Shown piece by piece: positions 25,109 through 33,494 of a DNA stretch of 64,000 nucleotides. The position numbers and the translations under genes are program-made. Under the pieces are notes generated by a model, which was not told the DNA's origin, did no database searches, and was given only the letters and a program-made list of their open reading frames with translations. Source of the stretch: Methanococcoides orientis (GTDB lineage: Archaea > Halobacteriota > Methanosarcinia > Methanosarcinales > Methanosarcinaceae). The first letter of the stretch is position 1. The number at the start of each line of letters is the position of its first letter. The stretch is from assembly GCF_021184045.1 (NCBI RefSeq), contig NZ_CP073710.1:434001-498000 (forward strand), in the 5' to 3' direction.

Positions 25109-26416
25109 ATGGTTTTTAAGAACATTATGTGTCCGGTTTGCGGAGCATCATGTGATGATATTCAGGTAGAGCTCGGGGACGGCGAGATCACTGTCAAGAA
25201 CGCATGTAAGATGGGTAACGGAAAGTTCCAGGAGATCGTAAGCTCACACCGTCTTAAAGACCCACAGGTCAGGAAAGACGGAAAGCTTCAGAAAGCTGCA
25301 TGGGATGAGGCGATTACAAAGGCAGCAGAAATGCTTGTAAACGCTGAGAGACCTCTTTTCTTCCTCGGAAGTGAGACCTCATGTGAAGCACAGGAAGTCG
25401 GTCTTCACATCGCAGAATACCTTGGTGGTGTAGCAGATTCCAACGCTACCATTTGCCACGGTCCTACTGTAATGGGTATCCAGGAAAGTGGATGTCCTGC
25501 AGCAACGGCAGGTCAGACCAAGAACAGAAGTGATGTTAACATCTACTGGGGAAGTAACCCTCTGGCATCCATGCCAAGACACATGTCAAAATATGCTGTC
25601 TTCCCAAGAGGCTACTGGTCCAAGAGAGGAAGGTTTGACCGTAAGGTCATCACAGTTGACCCAAGGGTAACTGACACTGCAATAGCATCAGACCTTCACG
25701 TCCAGCTCAACCCTAACACCGATTATGAGCTTTTCAGTGCATTGCTGACACTCATTAACGGTAAGAGACCACACCCATCTGTTGAGCAGATCACTGGTGT
25801 GTCTATCTCTGTAATGGAAGAGATGGTCGAGACAATGATGAATGCAAACTTCGGTAGCATTTCCGTTGGTCTTGGTCTTGGTTCATCTATCGGTAAGCAC
25901 AGGAACGTTGAACTTGGACTTAACCTTGTCAAGGAACTCAACAACAACCACGGAACAAAGTTCGTACTCGGTGCATTGAGAGGTCACTGTAACGTAGCAG
26001 GTTTCAACCAGATCGCATCATACCTGTACGGATACCCATTCGGTATCGACTTCTCAAGAGGATATCCAAGGTACAACCCTGGAGAGACCACTTGTGTAGA
26101 TGTTCTGAGAGAGAAGGACGTAGACGCTGCATTCGTAATGTGTGCTGACCTTGTCAACCACATCCCTGCAGATGCTGCATCATACCTGGCAGAGATCCCA
26201 ATGACCTGCCTGGATATTGCACCATGTCCAACAGTCACTGCTTCAGATGTTGTTCTTCCTGGTGTTATTGACGCAATGGAGAATGATGGTACATTCTACA
26301 GGCTCGACAACGTGCCAATGTACTTCAAGCCATTCACAAAACCTCCATTCGAGTTCACCCAGAGCAACGAAGACACACTCAAGCAGCTCTTCGCAAAGAT
26401 AAAGGAAATTGCATAA
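25109..26416 (+). CDS. fmdB: Formylmethanofuran dehydrogenase catalytic subunit B
   Basis: A 435-residue Mo/W-bisPGD oxidoreductase that reduces CO2 to formate inside the complex. The N-terminal [4Fe-4S] ligands are CPVCGASC plus a later Cys in NACKMGNG. The metal-ligand position is Cys116 in ATICHGPTVMG, so this is the cysteine and not the selenocysteine form. The start at ATG 25109 follows GGGAGG by 8 nt. The gene order E-F-A-C-D-B equals the M. barkeri molybdenum operon, which is why I use fmd and not fwd; metal use cannot be proved from sequence. Confidence 0.95.
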   Translation: MVFKNIMCPVCGASCDDIQVELGDGEITVKNACKMGNGKFQEIVSSHRLKDPQVRKDGKLQKAAWDEAITKAAEMLVNAERPLFFLGSETSCEAQEVGLHIAEYLGGVADSNATICHGPTVMGIQESGCPAATAGQTKNRSDVNIYWGSNPLASMPRHMSKYAVFPRGYWSKRGRFDRKVITVDPRVTDTAIASDLHVQLNPNTDYELFSALLTLINGKRPHPSVEQITGVSISVMEEMVETMMNANFGSISVGLGLGSSIGKHRNVELGLNLVKELNNNHGTKFVLGALRGHCNVAGFNQIASYLYGYPFGIDFSRGYPRYNPGETTCVDVLREKDVDAAFVMCADLVNHIPADAASYLAEIPMTCLDIAPCPTVTASDVVLPGVIDAMENDGTFYRLDNVPMYFKPFTKPPFEFTQSNEDTLKQLFAKIKEIA

Positions 26417-26418
26417 TC

Positions 26419-27267
26419 ATGCCGTTGGATTGGCACGTCGACAGGAAAACAGGTCAGAACAACTTCTGGCGTGATGAGGAGAGGGATGTATCCGCTCCTT
26501 ATCTTCCTTACAGATGTGTCGAGCTTACGGAAGATGGCAATAACGAAATAGACGTGGACGTCATCGTTGAGAAAGAATTCCATCTTTCTCTCAATGATGT
26601 CCCACTTGCTTCTTTTTTTGCTACCCCCAGGGAGTTTAAGGAACTCGCAACGGGATTCTTATTATGTGAAGGTTTTATTGATCACGCTATTGATATCATC
26701 TCAGTTGAAGTCGAAGATGACAAACTGGTATGTCATGCGGATATCTGCCCGGACCGCATAAAAAAGACCAGGCGCGATATCGATCCGGATGCAAGATTCG
26801 ATTTTTGCAGTTGTGCAATTGGTTCAAGACCATGCAGGAAAAAGATCGGAAGTGAAACGGATATTAAATTTGACCGCAAGGTCTTCTTCAAGGCAGTCGA
26901 ACACCTCAAAAAGGATGCTAAGACATGGAGACGTACCGGTGGTACACACTCGGTCATCGTCTGTGACAGTGAAGGCGAGATCCTTGCATTCTGTGAAGAC
27001 GTGAGCAGGGCTTCAGCCGTTGATAAAGCAGTTGGCAAAGCAGCCCTTGCAGGCGTTGATATGTCAAACTGTGCACTGGTAGCTACCGGAAGGCTGTCAG
27101 TCACAATGGTCTCCAAGGCCATCAATGCAGGAGTTTCTGTACTTGCCAGCAAAGCAGGTCCGATAAATGAGGGTATCGATCTTGCAAGGGCAACAGGCCT
27201 GGCACTGGTGGGTTTTGTCCGACCTCCGAATATGTATGTCTATAACGGCATTGAGAGGATTATCTGA
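26419..27267 (+). CDS. fdhD: FdhD-type sulfurtransferase
   Basis: A 282-residue protein of the FdhD family. In E. coli, FdhD passes sulfur from IscS to the bis-MGD cofactor of formate dehydrogenase and is needed for activity. Motifs: LNDVPLASFFATPREFKELATGFLLCEGFI near residue 60, the cysteine region FDFCSCAIGS (C-x-C, where E. coli has CxxC), and RTGGTHSVIVC around residue 175. It starts 2 bp after fmdB, so it very likely matures the formylmethanofuran dehydrogenase cofactor, an inference from position. Since the nearby IscS-like protein lacks its lysine, the sulfur donor in this organism is an open question. Confidence 0.92.
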   Translation: MPLDWHVDRKTGQNNFWRDEERDVSAPYLPYRCVELTEDGNNEIDVDVIVEKEFHLSLNDVPLASFFATPREFKELATGFLLCEGFIDHAIDIISVEVEDDKLVCHADICPDRIKKTRRDIDPDARFDFCSCAIGSRPCRKKIGSETDIKFDRKVFFKAVEHLKKDAKTWRRTGGTHSVIVCDSEGEILAFCEDVSRASAVDKAVGKAALAGVDMSNCALVATGRLSVTMVSKAINAGVSVLASKAGPINEGIDLARATGLALVGFVRPPNMYVYNGIERII

Positions 27268-27421
27268 GTAAATTTTGATTTTTTTCTATTTCTTACGTTT
27301 CTCCTTTCTATATTGATTCATTACTTCTTTAATTTCAGACTAATTAAGAATATTTTTATACAATAGATGATAATTTCCTATGTATTGTTAGATAACAATT
27401 TCTTGTTTTGGGGAAGCAGGT

Positions 27422-29083
27422 ATGAAATGCATCAAACGTCTCAGAATTATTAAAACATCTAAAACGATACTAGTCTTGCTTTTAATAATTTCCATACTCT
27501 TCACAGTGGGATGTGTCGATTCAAAAGAGCCTGAACAGCAAACAGTTGAATTGAATTTTACTCTTGTACCTGAAAAGGCACAGGTACAGGAAGAAGAAAT
27601 ATTCAAGATTCATCTGATGCTAACAAATACCGGTAACAAAACAATCAATTTATGGAAACTGGAAGAACAGATTAGTTATGACATCAATTTTTATGATCAA
27701 GACGGTACTGCAGTCCCTTATGAGTGCGGGGTAATTTCACGACCATCGTTAACTAATGAGTTCCTTGTTGAACTTGGTCCCGGCCAATCTCTTAACGCAA
27801 CTTTTGATTCAAGATGCTGGACTTTGAGCGATGGAAAGTACACTCTCAATGCCATATACCACACCTCAAGAGGTGAATCAATTGCAAAACCTTACTGGCT
27901 AGGCAATGTTGAATCTAATAATGTCACCATAGAGGTTGTAAAGGCGAAGCAACCGGAATTGATCGAATTATCGATGTTTGATGATTCACTGATCAGCCTG
28001 AGTACCGGGGTGGAACCTTTAGGGTCGGACTACGAAGGCCCTTTAAACATGGAGCTGATGGGTTTACTTGCATCAATGGGCCAGGATGATCTGACCATCA
28101 GGTCTGATACAATCCTCACAGGTACCGTAAAGGAGATCCTTCCGAGCAAATGGAATATTCCTGGTGGATGGCATAACGATTCGGTCAGGGGTTCAGAAAA
28201 GGCAATGTATACTGATGTTGTCATAAACGTTGACCAATATCTCAAGAATCCATTATCATCCGATGAAGTTATCGTAAGAATACGGGGTGGAACAGTTGAA
28301 GGCACCACGATGTCTGCTGATTTTGAACCTGATTTCACTAACAATGAAAAGGTACTGCTTTTCCTGAGGGAAGATCCATTCCGTTTGACCAGGGACATCG
28401 CTCCCGAACATTTCACCGTCACCGGGTATGTACAGGGTAAGTTCACATTGACTGAAGATGGGAATGCTGTCAGGTGGAGGGAAACTGTGCCTATTGGGGA
28501 GTTGTTGGACACAATTGAAACTCATGCCGACACTACTCTGAAGTTACCGGAAGACTTTGTTGGACATATGATCATAAGTCTTAATGTAAACCTTGAAAAG
28601 TTGAGCTATGAAGATCTCAGCAGGGAATCCGATAGCATTCTCATTGGTGAAGTCCAGAAGATTCATCCTGCCAGGTGGAATACTCCTGATGGAAAAATAC
28701 CAACCGGTTCGATAGATGATCTACAAAGGGACGATACCATCTACACTGATATTACTATAGATGTTGATCAGTATCTCAAGAATCCTCTGCCTTCCGATGA
28801 AGTTACTGTGAGAATAGAAGGGGGAGCTGTTGACAATGTCATTGTTTTAACGGACCATGAACCGTATTTTACAGAGGGGGAAGTTGTTTTGCTTTACCTG
28901 AGCAAAAACACATATCCGCTTGCTAAGGACATTGCTCCCGAACATTTCATCGTCACCGGCTATAAGCAGGGCAAGTTTACAGTGCTTGATAACGGAAAAG
29001 CTGTTGGACAGGATGAAACAACAAATTTGGAAAACTTGTTGGATATAATTGATGACAGTGTTGTTGAAGGGGTAACAATTTGA
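27422..29083 (+). CDS. Lipoprotein with two tandem homologous domains
   Basis: A 553-residue protein with a lipoprotein-type signal: basic start, hydrophobic core, then FTVGCVD with the lipobox-like Cys at residue 31. Residues ~40-170 form a beta-sandwich resembling intracellular-proteinase-inhibitor/BsuPI domains (FKIHLMLTNTGNKTINL). Two copies of a ~150-residue domain follow (~218-365 and ~395-540), each with VDQYLKNPL, SDEV, an acidic EPxFT stretch, and DIAPEHF-VTGY-QGKFT in the same order. The catalytic role, if any, is unknown. Its signal peptide resembles those of the lipoproteins at 32128 and 38153. The next gene overlaps its stop by 4 bp. Confidence 0.85.
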   Translation: MKCIKRLRIIKTSKTILVLLLIISILFTVGCVDSKEPEQQTVELNFTLVPEKAQVQEEEIFKIHLMLTNTGNKTINLWKLEEQISYDINFYDQDGTAVPYECGVISRPSLTNEFLVELGPGQSLNATFDSRCWTLSDGKYTLNAIYHTSRGESIAKPYWLGNVESNNVTIEVVKAKQPELIELSMFDDSLISLSTGVEPLGSDYEGPLNMELMGLLASMGQDDLTIRSDTILTGTVKEILPSKWNIPGGWHNDSVRGSEKAMYTDVVINVDQYLKNPLSSDEVIVRIRGGTVEGTTMSADFEPDFTNNEKVLLFLREDPFRLTRDIAPEHFTVTGYVQGKFTLTEDGNAVRWRETVPIGELLDTIETHADTTLKLPEDFVGHMIISLNVNLEKLSYEDLSRESDSILIGEVQKIHPARWNTPDGKIPTGSIDDLQRDDTIYTDITIDVDQYLKNPLPSDEVTVRIEGGAVDNVIVLTDHEPYFTEGEVVLLYLSKNTYPLAKDIAPEHFIVTGYKQGKFTVLDNGKAVGQDETTNLENLLDIIDDSVVEGVTI

Positions 29084-29967
29084 GGTTCAAAATTTCCTTT
29101 GTAGTATTCCTGTTGGTTCTGCTTATGATCAGTGGTAGTGTTGCAGCTAAAGAGATCACTGTGGATGATGATGTAGCTGCAGATTTTATTTCAATACAGG
29201 ATGCTGTTAACTCTTCAAAAAGTGGAGATGCCATTGTGGTCTATTCCGGTTCGTATGTCGGGAACTTGTATATTGATAAAGAAATTAAATTAATATCGAA
29301 GGCAAGCGAATATGATGCTGCCTTTGTGTATGCAACCAATCCCGATGACCCTGTTATCCATATAAACGCAAATAATGTTACTGTCTGCGGTTTTGCATTA
29401 TTGGGAATTGAAGAATTTGAACAGGCAGGAATATTTCTCGATGAGGTTTCCGGAAATATAATTGAAAACAACAATGTTGTGACCTTGAAGTATGGAATTT
29501 GCATGTTGAATTCCAGTAACAATACAATTGCTGGCAACACTATTAATCCGGACAACTATAAGTTTTATAGCTCCTACGGCCACAATCCGGCTGATATCGG
29601 CATCAAGTTTTATCTCTCGGATAACAATATTCTGTCCAACAATGTTGTAAATTCAAATAATGATATGGGCATTTCTTTCCAGATATCCAGCAATAATACA
29701 TTGGATAATAACCATATATCGAAGAATGGGGTCGGTATTGATCTGGTTTCGTTTAGTCAGGGCAACATAATAACGAACAACTCTCTTTCTGATAATTTGA
29801 AAGGCATTGATTCAGATGATACTGCTGTGAATAACATCTACAATAATGAGATCACATTTCGAGAGCAAAAGGAAGAAAGATCTTTTAATATCTCAATTAG
29901 TCTGATCATGCTTTCAGCAGTGTTTGTTCTCTTCATAATACGAAAAATGCGGGGCATGGTATTTTGA
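29080..29967 (+). CDS. Exported NosD-like beta-helix protein with C-terminal anchor
   Basis: A 295-residue protein starting at a TTG that overlaps the previous stop. Signal peptide at residues 3-23, then the typical opening ITVDDDVAADFISIQDAVNS and a right-handed parallel beta-helix of NosD/CASH type with Asn ladders (NNTIAGNTI, NNILSNNVV, NNTLDNNHI, GNIITNNSL). A hydrophobic helix near the end (ISLIMLSAVFVLFIIRK) anchors it; there is no PGF motif. Such proteins are common surface components in Methanosarcinales and may bind polysaccharide. The substrate is unknown. Confidence 0.85.
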   Translation: MRFKISFVVFLLVLLMISGSVAAKEITVDDDVAADFISIQDAVNSSKSGDAIVVYSGSYVGNLYIDKEIKLISKASEYDAAFVYATNPDDPVIHINANNVTVCGFALLGIEEFEQAGIFLDEVSGNIIENNNVVTLKYGICMLNSSNNTIAGNTINPDNYKFYSSYGHNPADIGIKFYLSDNNILSNNVVNSNNDMGISFQISSNNTLDNNHISKNGVGIDLVSFSQGNIITNNSLSDNLKGIDSDDTAVNNIYNNEITFREQKEERSFNISISLIMLSAVFVLFIIRKMRGMVF

Positions 29968-30019
29968 TGCTGATCTGTATTGAAGAATTTGATGTAATGT
30001 GTCAATAGGAGCTGATCTC

Positions 30020-30712
30020 GTGAAATTGAATATTAAAATTATGATTTTTCTTCTAATTCTATCCGCACTGACATCAAATGCCTGTGCAGATGTATTATTT
30101 CCCGGTACACGCGGGATGGAAAGATGCGTTAAAATAGTGAATCTGGATGAATTCCCGGAAATAGTTATGGTAGGACATATTACCGGTCCGGTCATACAGT
30201 GTGAGAATCCTTACATCATAAGTTCGGATGAATGCCTGACTAAATTTTATAAGGCCAATGACCTGACGATCTATGCGATAGATAAAGATTATCTGGAGGC
30301 CAAAGGGCTTGAGAATATAGATCTGGAGACTGATCCGAAGCTGTGTTATTATGAAGTTGAAATAAATCCTGAATGGGATGTTGTGAATGAAGATGATCCG
30401 CTCATCAGGGAAGATCTCGAATATTCGATAGCCGGTTTTTTGGAGGACAGTCTGGTCATCTATACTTCGAGAAAAGTTTCAAGATACAATGATGTCACTC
30501 CGGATCGGATCGAAACATTTGAGGAACCTGATATTCCGGGTATCAGATTTGAGATAAAAGAAAATACCTCTTCTGCAGAAGAAAATATGTCTTCTCTTGA
30601 TGATGATCTACCTACAGATGAAGGGACGGTTCAGGATGGGGGTAAAGTAAAAAATGAAAGTATTCTGGATTCCATAATTCGTTTTCTTAAGGGTCTGTTT
30701 AACACCAAGTGA
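30020..30712 (+). CDS. Exported protein of unknown function
   Basis: A ~230-residue protein with a clear signal peptide (IKIMIFLLILSALTSNACA). The mature part begins VLFPGTRGMERCVKIVNLDEFPE, a stretch with an early Cys, followed by two more Cys regions (IQCENPYIISSDEC and LCYYEVE). A low-complexity acidic/Ser linker precedes the last 20 residues (SIIRFLKGLFN), which could be amphipathic. I choose GTG 30020 because AGGAG (30007-30011) lies 8 nt upstream and the signal then starts correctly. I do not recognise the family. It overlaps the next gene by 1 bp. Confidence 0.75.
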   Translation: MKLNIKIMIFLLILSALTSNACADVLFPGTRGMERCVKIVNLDEFPEIVMVGHITGPVIQCENPYIISSDECLTKFYKANDLTIYAIDKDYLEAKGLENIDLETDPKLCYYEVEINPEWDVVNEDDPLIREDLEYSIAGFLEDSLVIYTSRKVSRYNDVTPDRIETFEEPDIPGIRFEIKENTSSAEENMSSLDDDLPTDEGTVQDGGKVKNESILDSIIRFLKGLFNTK

Positions 30713-31080
30713 TGAAAATGATCTATGAATACCACTTTTTAATTGCATTGCTTGTTACGGTGATGATAGAGATAATGGTACTTTTCACTACTGTCCGTTA
30801 TCTCTTCAAAATAAACCGGACATCGATCCCTGATTCATTGTTGCTATTCACAGGGACTTTTTGTTCATTTTCAACACTTCCGTACCTCTGGTTCGTACTG
30901 CCAATGTTTATCAAAACATATTCTCATCTGGTTGCCATCGGAGAGGTTTCAGTGATCCTGGTGGAAGCTGTGATCTACTTCTTCGTATTGAAGGTCCGTA
31001 TTGAAAAAGCACTCTTCATGTCCTTCATCTGTAATCTTGCTTCCTTTTTGGCAGGAATTTATTTGTTTTCTCTTTTTTGA
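30712..31080 (+). CDS. Small four-helix membrane protein
   Basis: A ~122-residue integral membrane protein starting at the ATG overlapping the previous stop (TGATG). Four hydrophobic segments are visible: LIALLVTVMIEIMVLFTTV, SLLLFTGTFCSFSTLPYLWFV, VAIGEVSVILVEAVIYFFVL and FMSFICNLASFLAGIYLFSL. No family is recognised. Its coupling to the exported protein at 30020 suggests they work together at the membrane. Confidence 0.72.
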   Translation: MKMIYEYHFLIALLVTVMIEIMVLFTTVRYLFKINRTSIPDSLLLFTGTFCSFSTLPYLWFVLPMFIKTYSHLVAIGEVSVILVEAVIYFFVLKVRIEKALFMSFICNLASFLAGIYLFSLF

Positions 31081-31189
31081 GTTATTGCTGACCTCCCCTT
31101 TTCTTGAGATATAGAATTGCTTCCATAGAAAAAAGCAACGAAAATTCTGATATTTGAGATCGTTATTCTCTTAATTCAATGGTGTTTTC

Positions 31190-31939
31190 TTATATTTCAG
31201 CATGAATTACCGTGTTCAGCTCTGGTTCCACCCGGGGGTCCAGAGAATACCTTCTATATCTTCCGTCCTTTTCAGCTAGCAATAGTTCGTTTGTGGTCAT
31301 CTTTTTCAGGTGGTATGAGACCGTGCTGTTGGTGATGCCAAGGACTTCTGATATCTCATTGTTTGTCATACCCGGCTTATCCCTTATCATCAGGAGGATT
31401 CGTTTTTGATTTTCATCCTGCAAAAAGGGAGCTATGATCCGGGCTTGATCGCTGTAGGTCGAATTGTTCTGAAAGAACCTTGGAGAGCTTCCATGATCGG
31501 ATACAATGATCTTATGTTCGCTGTGCAGCTTTTTCAGATGGTATTTTACAGTACCGCGGTTTAGCTCAAGACCATGGGATATGTCAGCTACACTGCATCC
31601 CGGATTACTTACGATATGATCAAAAACATCGTTCCTGTTCTTATTTGCAAATATCAGATTGAACTGTGCCAGTATAAGGGGAGACAGTTTGGCAAGGCCA
31701 ATCGCTGCCAGAAATACGGTAAAGATATGTATCATCTGCAATTTTAAAGGAAGTTCCCAGAAACTTAAGGTTCTATCTGCTCCTTCATAATGGTAACCTG
31801 GTTCATACATCTCCTCGCTGGCTGGCACTACGACGTATTCACCTGTGTCTGTATTGTATTCGGATTCAACATATACGATCCCGCATGCCAGAAGTGGTAC
31901 TAGAAATAAGAGCAGGATTGCTAGTATCCATTTGTTCAT
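31190..31939 (-). CDS. Membrane-anchored double winged-helix regulator
   Basis: A 249-residue protein. It has an N-terminal membrane segment (WILAILLLFLVPLLACGIVYV), an outside loop of ~40 residues, a second membrane segment near residue 75 (IHIFTVFLAAIGLAKL), and then two winged-helix domains. The first contains CSVADISHGLELNRGTVKYHLKKL and the second MTNNEISEVLGITNSTVSYHLKKM. This two-wHTH layout is typical of archaeal COG3398-type regulators. It could transmit an envelope signal directly to DNA. It faces the lipoprotein gene at 32128 divergently, with a repeated promoter element in between. Confidence 0.85.
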   Translation of the reverse strand: MNKWILAILLLFLVPLLACGIVYVESEYNTDTGEYVVVPASEEMYEPGYHYEGADRTLSFWELPLKLQMIHIFTVFLAAIGLAKLSPLILAQFNLIFANKNRNDVFDHIVSNPGCSVADISHGLELNRGTVKYHLKKLHSEHKIIVSDHGSSPRFFQNNSTYSDQARIIAPFLQDENQKRILLMIRDKPGMTNNEISEVLGITNSTVSYHLKKMTTNELLLAEKDGRYRRYSLDPRVEPELNTVIHAEI

Positions 31940-32029
31940 TTAATGCGAATAAGATTTTATAATGTATAAACATTTCTTAAATTTCAAACAATTGCCTAAA
32001 AATAATCTCTCTGATTTTCATGTACATTT

Positions 32030-32064
32030 TTCAGTTCGATGAAATGGACACAAACAATTTATAA
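32030..32064 (+). promoter_or_regulatory. Promoter-proximal repeat motif, copy A, with TATA
   Basis: TTCAGTTCGATGAAATGG followed by ACACAAACAATTTATAAAA: a conserved ~27 bp element directly adjoining a TATA box (TTTATAAAA). Copies B (33279-33305), C (35332-35358) and D (38818-38844) share it. It lies before the LolA/DUF4367 lipoprotein gene. The position just upstream of TATA fits an activator or BRE-linked element. Confidence 0.55.
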
Positions 32065-32127
32065 AAGAATGTTACATTGGTGACATTATAAAAATTTAGT
32101 AGACTGTTATATGTTGATAATTGGAGA

Positions 32128-33231
32128 ATGAGGTATTTGAAAAGGACTAAGATTTTACTTGTATTGCTCTTGATGTGTTCTGCATTTTTCTCAGTGGGCT
32201 GTGTGGATGAGCAGCTCACGGCAGAAGAGATAGTAGAGCAAATGCAACAGAAAGAAGATAGTATTGAGGACTACTCGTGTACTATGTACATCACATCTTC
32301 GTTAGGCGAAGAGGACAATGTGGTGGTATATGAAATGCTCTTTAAAAAGCCACGTAAGATGAGGTCAGTTGTAATACAACCTGCCGAGAAGGCAGGAAGT
32401 CTTGTAGTTTCAGACGGAGAGACCATCTGGACATATCTTTCACATGAGAACAAGGTCGTGCAAAAGGGAATGCCTGATATTTCGGAGGTTGGTCATATGG
32501 ATTATATCGGAATGATCGGAGATGTCCTGAATGAGAGTGATGTTTCATTTTTGGTTTTTGAAGAGTTTGATAACAGGGATGTTTATGTGATCGGTCTGAT
32601 TCCAAAAGAAGAGGATGAAACCCCTCTCTTTGGAAGTAACGGAAAAGCCTGGATCGATAAAGAAACCTGGGTGCCGCTAAAATATGAAAGGTACGATGAG
32701 GATGAAAATCCGATGCTCTCATATGAGATTCGGAACCTGAAGGTGAACACCGGCATTTCAGATGATGAATTCGAGTTTAAAATACCAGGAGGTGCAGAGG
32801 TAGAGATCATTGATCCTATTGACATAAATGAAATTGCTGCTCCGGAAGAGGTCACATTGGAGGAAGCTAAGGACACTGCAGGGTTTGACTTACTTTTACC
32901 TTCATATATTCCGGAAGGCTATGAGTTTGACCGAGCACTGATCTTCAACAATAGTGCTACCTTTGAAGAAGATGTTTTTGAAAAGGTCATATTGGTATAT
33001 AATAAGGGAGATGACTGGATCCGTATATCAGAAGTAGTTTATGAAACCGGTTCTTCGGATATATCTGAGTTAGATGATGCGGAAACAGTTGATATCAATG
33101 GTTCCGAGGGAAAATTTGTAGCTTTTGTTCAAACCAATCTCTTAAGATGGACGACAGGAGATATTGAACTGAGCATACTGGGGATGGAGGATAAAGATGA
33201 GATCGTGAAAGTGGCGGAATCCATGGATTGA
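32128..33231 (+). CDS. Lipoprotein with LolA-like and DUF4367-like domains
   Basis: A 367-residue lipoprotein: LVLLLMCSAFFSVGCVDEQ carries the lipobox-like Cys at ~residue 25. Residues ~35-235 form a LolA/LppX-like unclosed barrel (SLVVSDGETIWTYLSHENKV, then NGKAWIDKETWVPLKYE), a fold that carries hydrophobic ligands. Residues ~245-365 are a DUF4367-like domain (LLLPSYIPEGYEFDRAL...LRWTTGDIELSI). A shorter paralogue lacking the LolA-like part lies at 38153. The lipid ligand idea is inferred from the fold. An element at 32030 with TATA drives it. Confidence 0.85.
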   Translation: MRYLKRTKILLVLLLMCSAFFSVGCVDEQLTAEEIVEQMQQKEDSIEDYSCTMYITSSLGEEDNVVVYEMLFKKPRKMRSVVIQPAEKAGSLVVSDGETIWTYLSHENKVVQKGMPDISEVGHMDYIGMIGDVLNESDVSFLVFEEFDNRDVYVIGLIPKEEDETPLFGSNGKAWIDKETWVPLKYERYDEDENPMLSYEIRNLKVNTGISDDEFEFKIPGGAEVEIIDPIDINEIAAPEEVTLEEAKDTAGFDLLLPSYIPEGYEFDRALIFNNSATFEEDVFEKVILVYNKGDDWIRISEVVYETGSSDISELDDAETVDINGSEGKFVAFVQTNLLRWTTGDIELSILGMEDKDEIVKVAESMD

Positions 33232-33250
33232 TCTGATAAAGTTGCTTTCT

Positions 33251-33315
33251 TATGTCTATTTCATCGGATTTTTTACTTTTCATTTCGGTGAAATGGACAT
33301 AAAAGTTTTATAATG
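33251..33315 (+). promoter_or_regulatory. Repeat motif copy B inside an inverted repeat, with TATA
   Basis: TATGTCTATTTCATCGGA (33251-33268) is matched at 15 of 18 positions by the reverse complement of TTCGGTGAAATGGACATA (33284-33301). TTTTATAATG follows at ~33306. It begins 20 bp after the lipoprotein stop, so it may end that transcript as a hairpin and also start the next. Confidence 0.45.
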
Positions 33316-33332
33316 TGATATTACATTTGATA

Positions 33333-33494
33333 ATGGGACTGTTGAAGAGAGTATGTTTAATATTTAAACTTAGTTTTGCAAGTACTCCTATTTTTATAAT
33401 AGTTCCTGCAGGCATTGTGATAACAGACATGACTGCCATTGAGGCCAACAGAGGGACGAGGGAGGAATTATTTAGCAATGGCAAAAGAAAATAG
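33333..33494 (+). CDS. Possible 53-residue membrane peptide
   Basis: A short frame from ATG 33333 to TAG 33492-33494, encoding a basic N-terminus (MGLLKRVCLIFKLSFASTP), a hydrophobic stretch (IFIIVPAGIVI) and a polar tail. It begins ~25 bp after the TATA element of copy B, so it would be leaderless, and it overlaps the next gene's start by 17 bp. There is no homology argument. It may equally be untranslated leader. Confidence 0.3.
   Translation: MGLLKRVCLIFKLSFASTPIFIIVPAGIVITDMTAIEANRGTREELFSNGKRK

Noticed and set aside
25451-25465. Possible selenocysteine position in FmdB
   Set aside because: The codon is TGC (Cys116), and no UGA occurs in frame, so this is the cysteine form.
20508-26416. 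Naming the operon fwd (tungsten type)
   Set aside because: Gene order E-F-A-C-D-B equals the molybdenum operon of Methanosarcina barkeri; metal use itself cannot be read from sequence.
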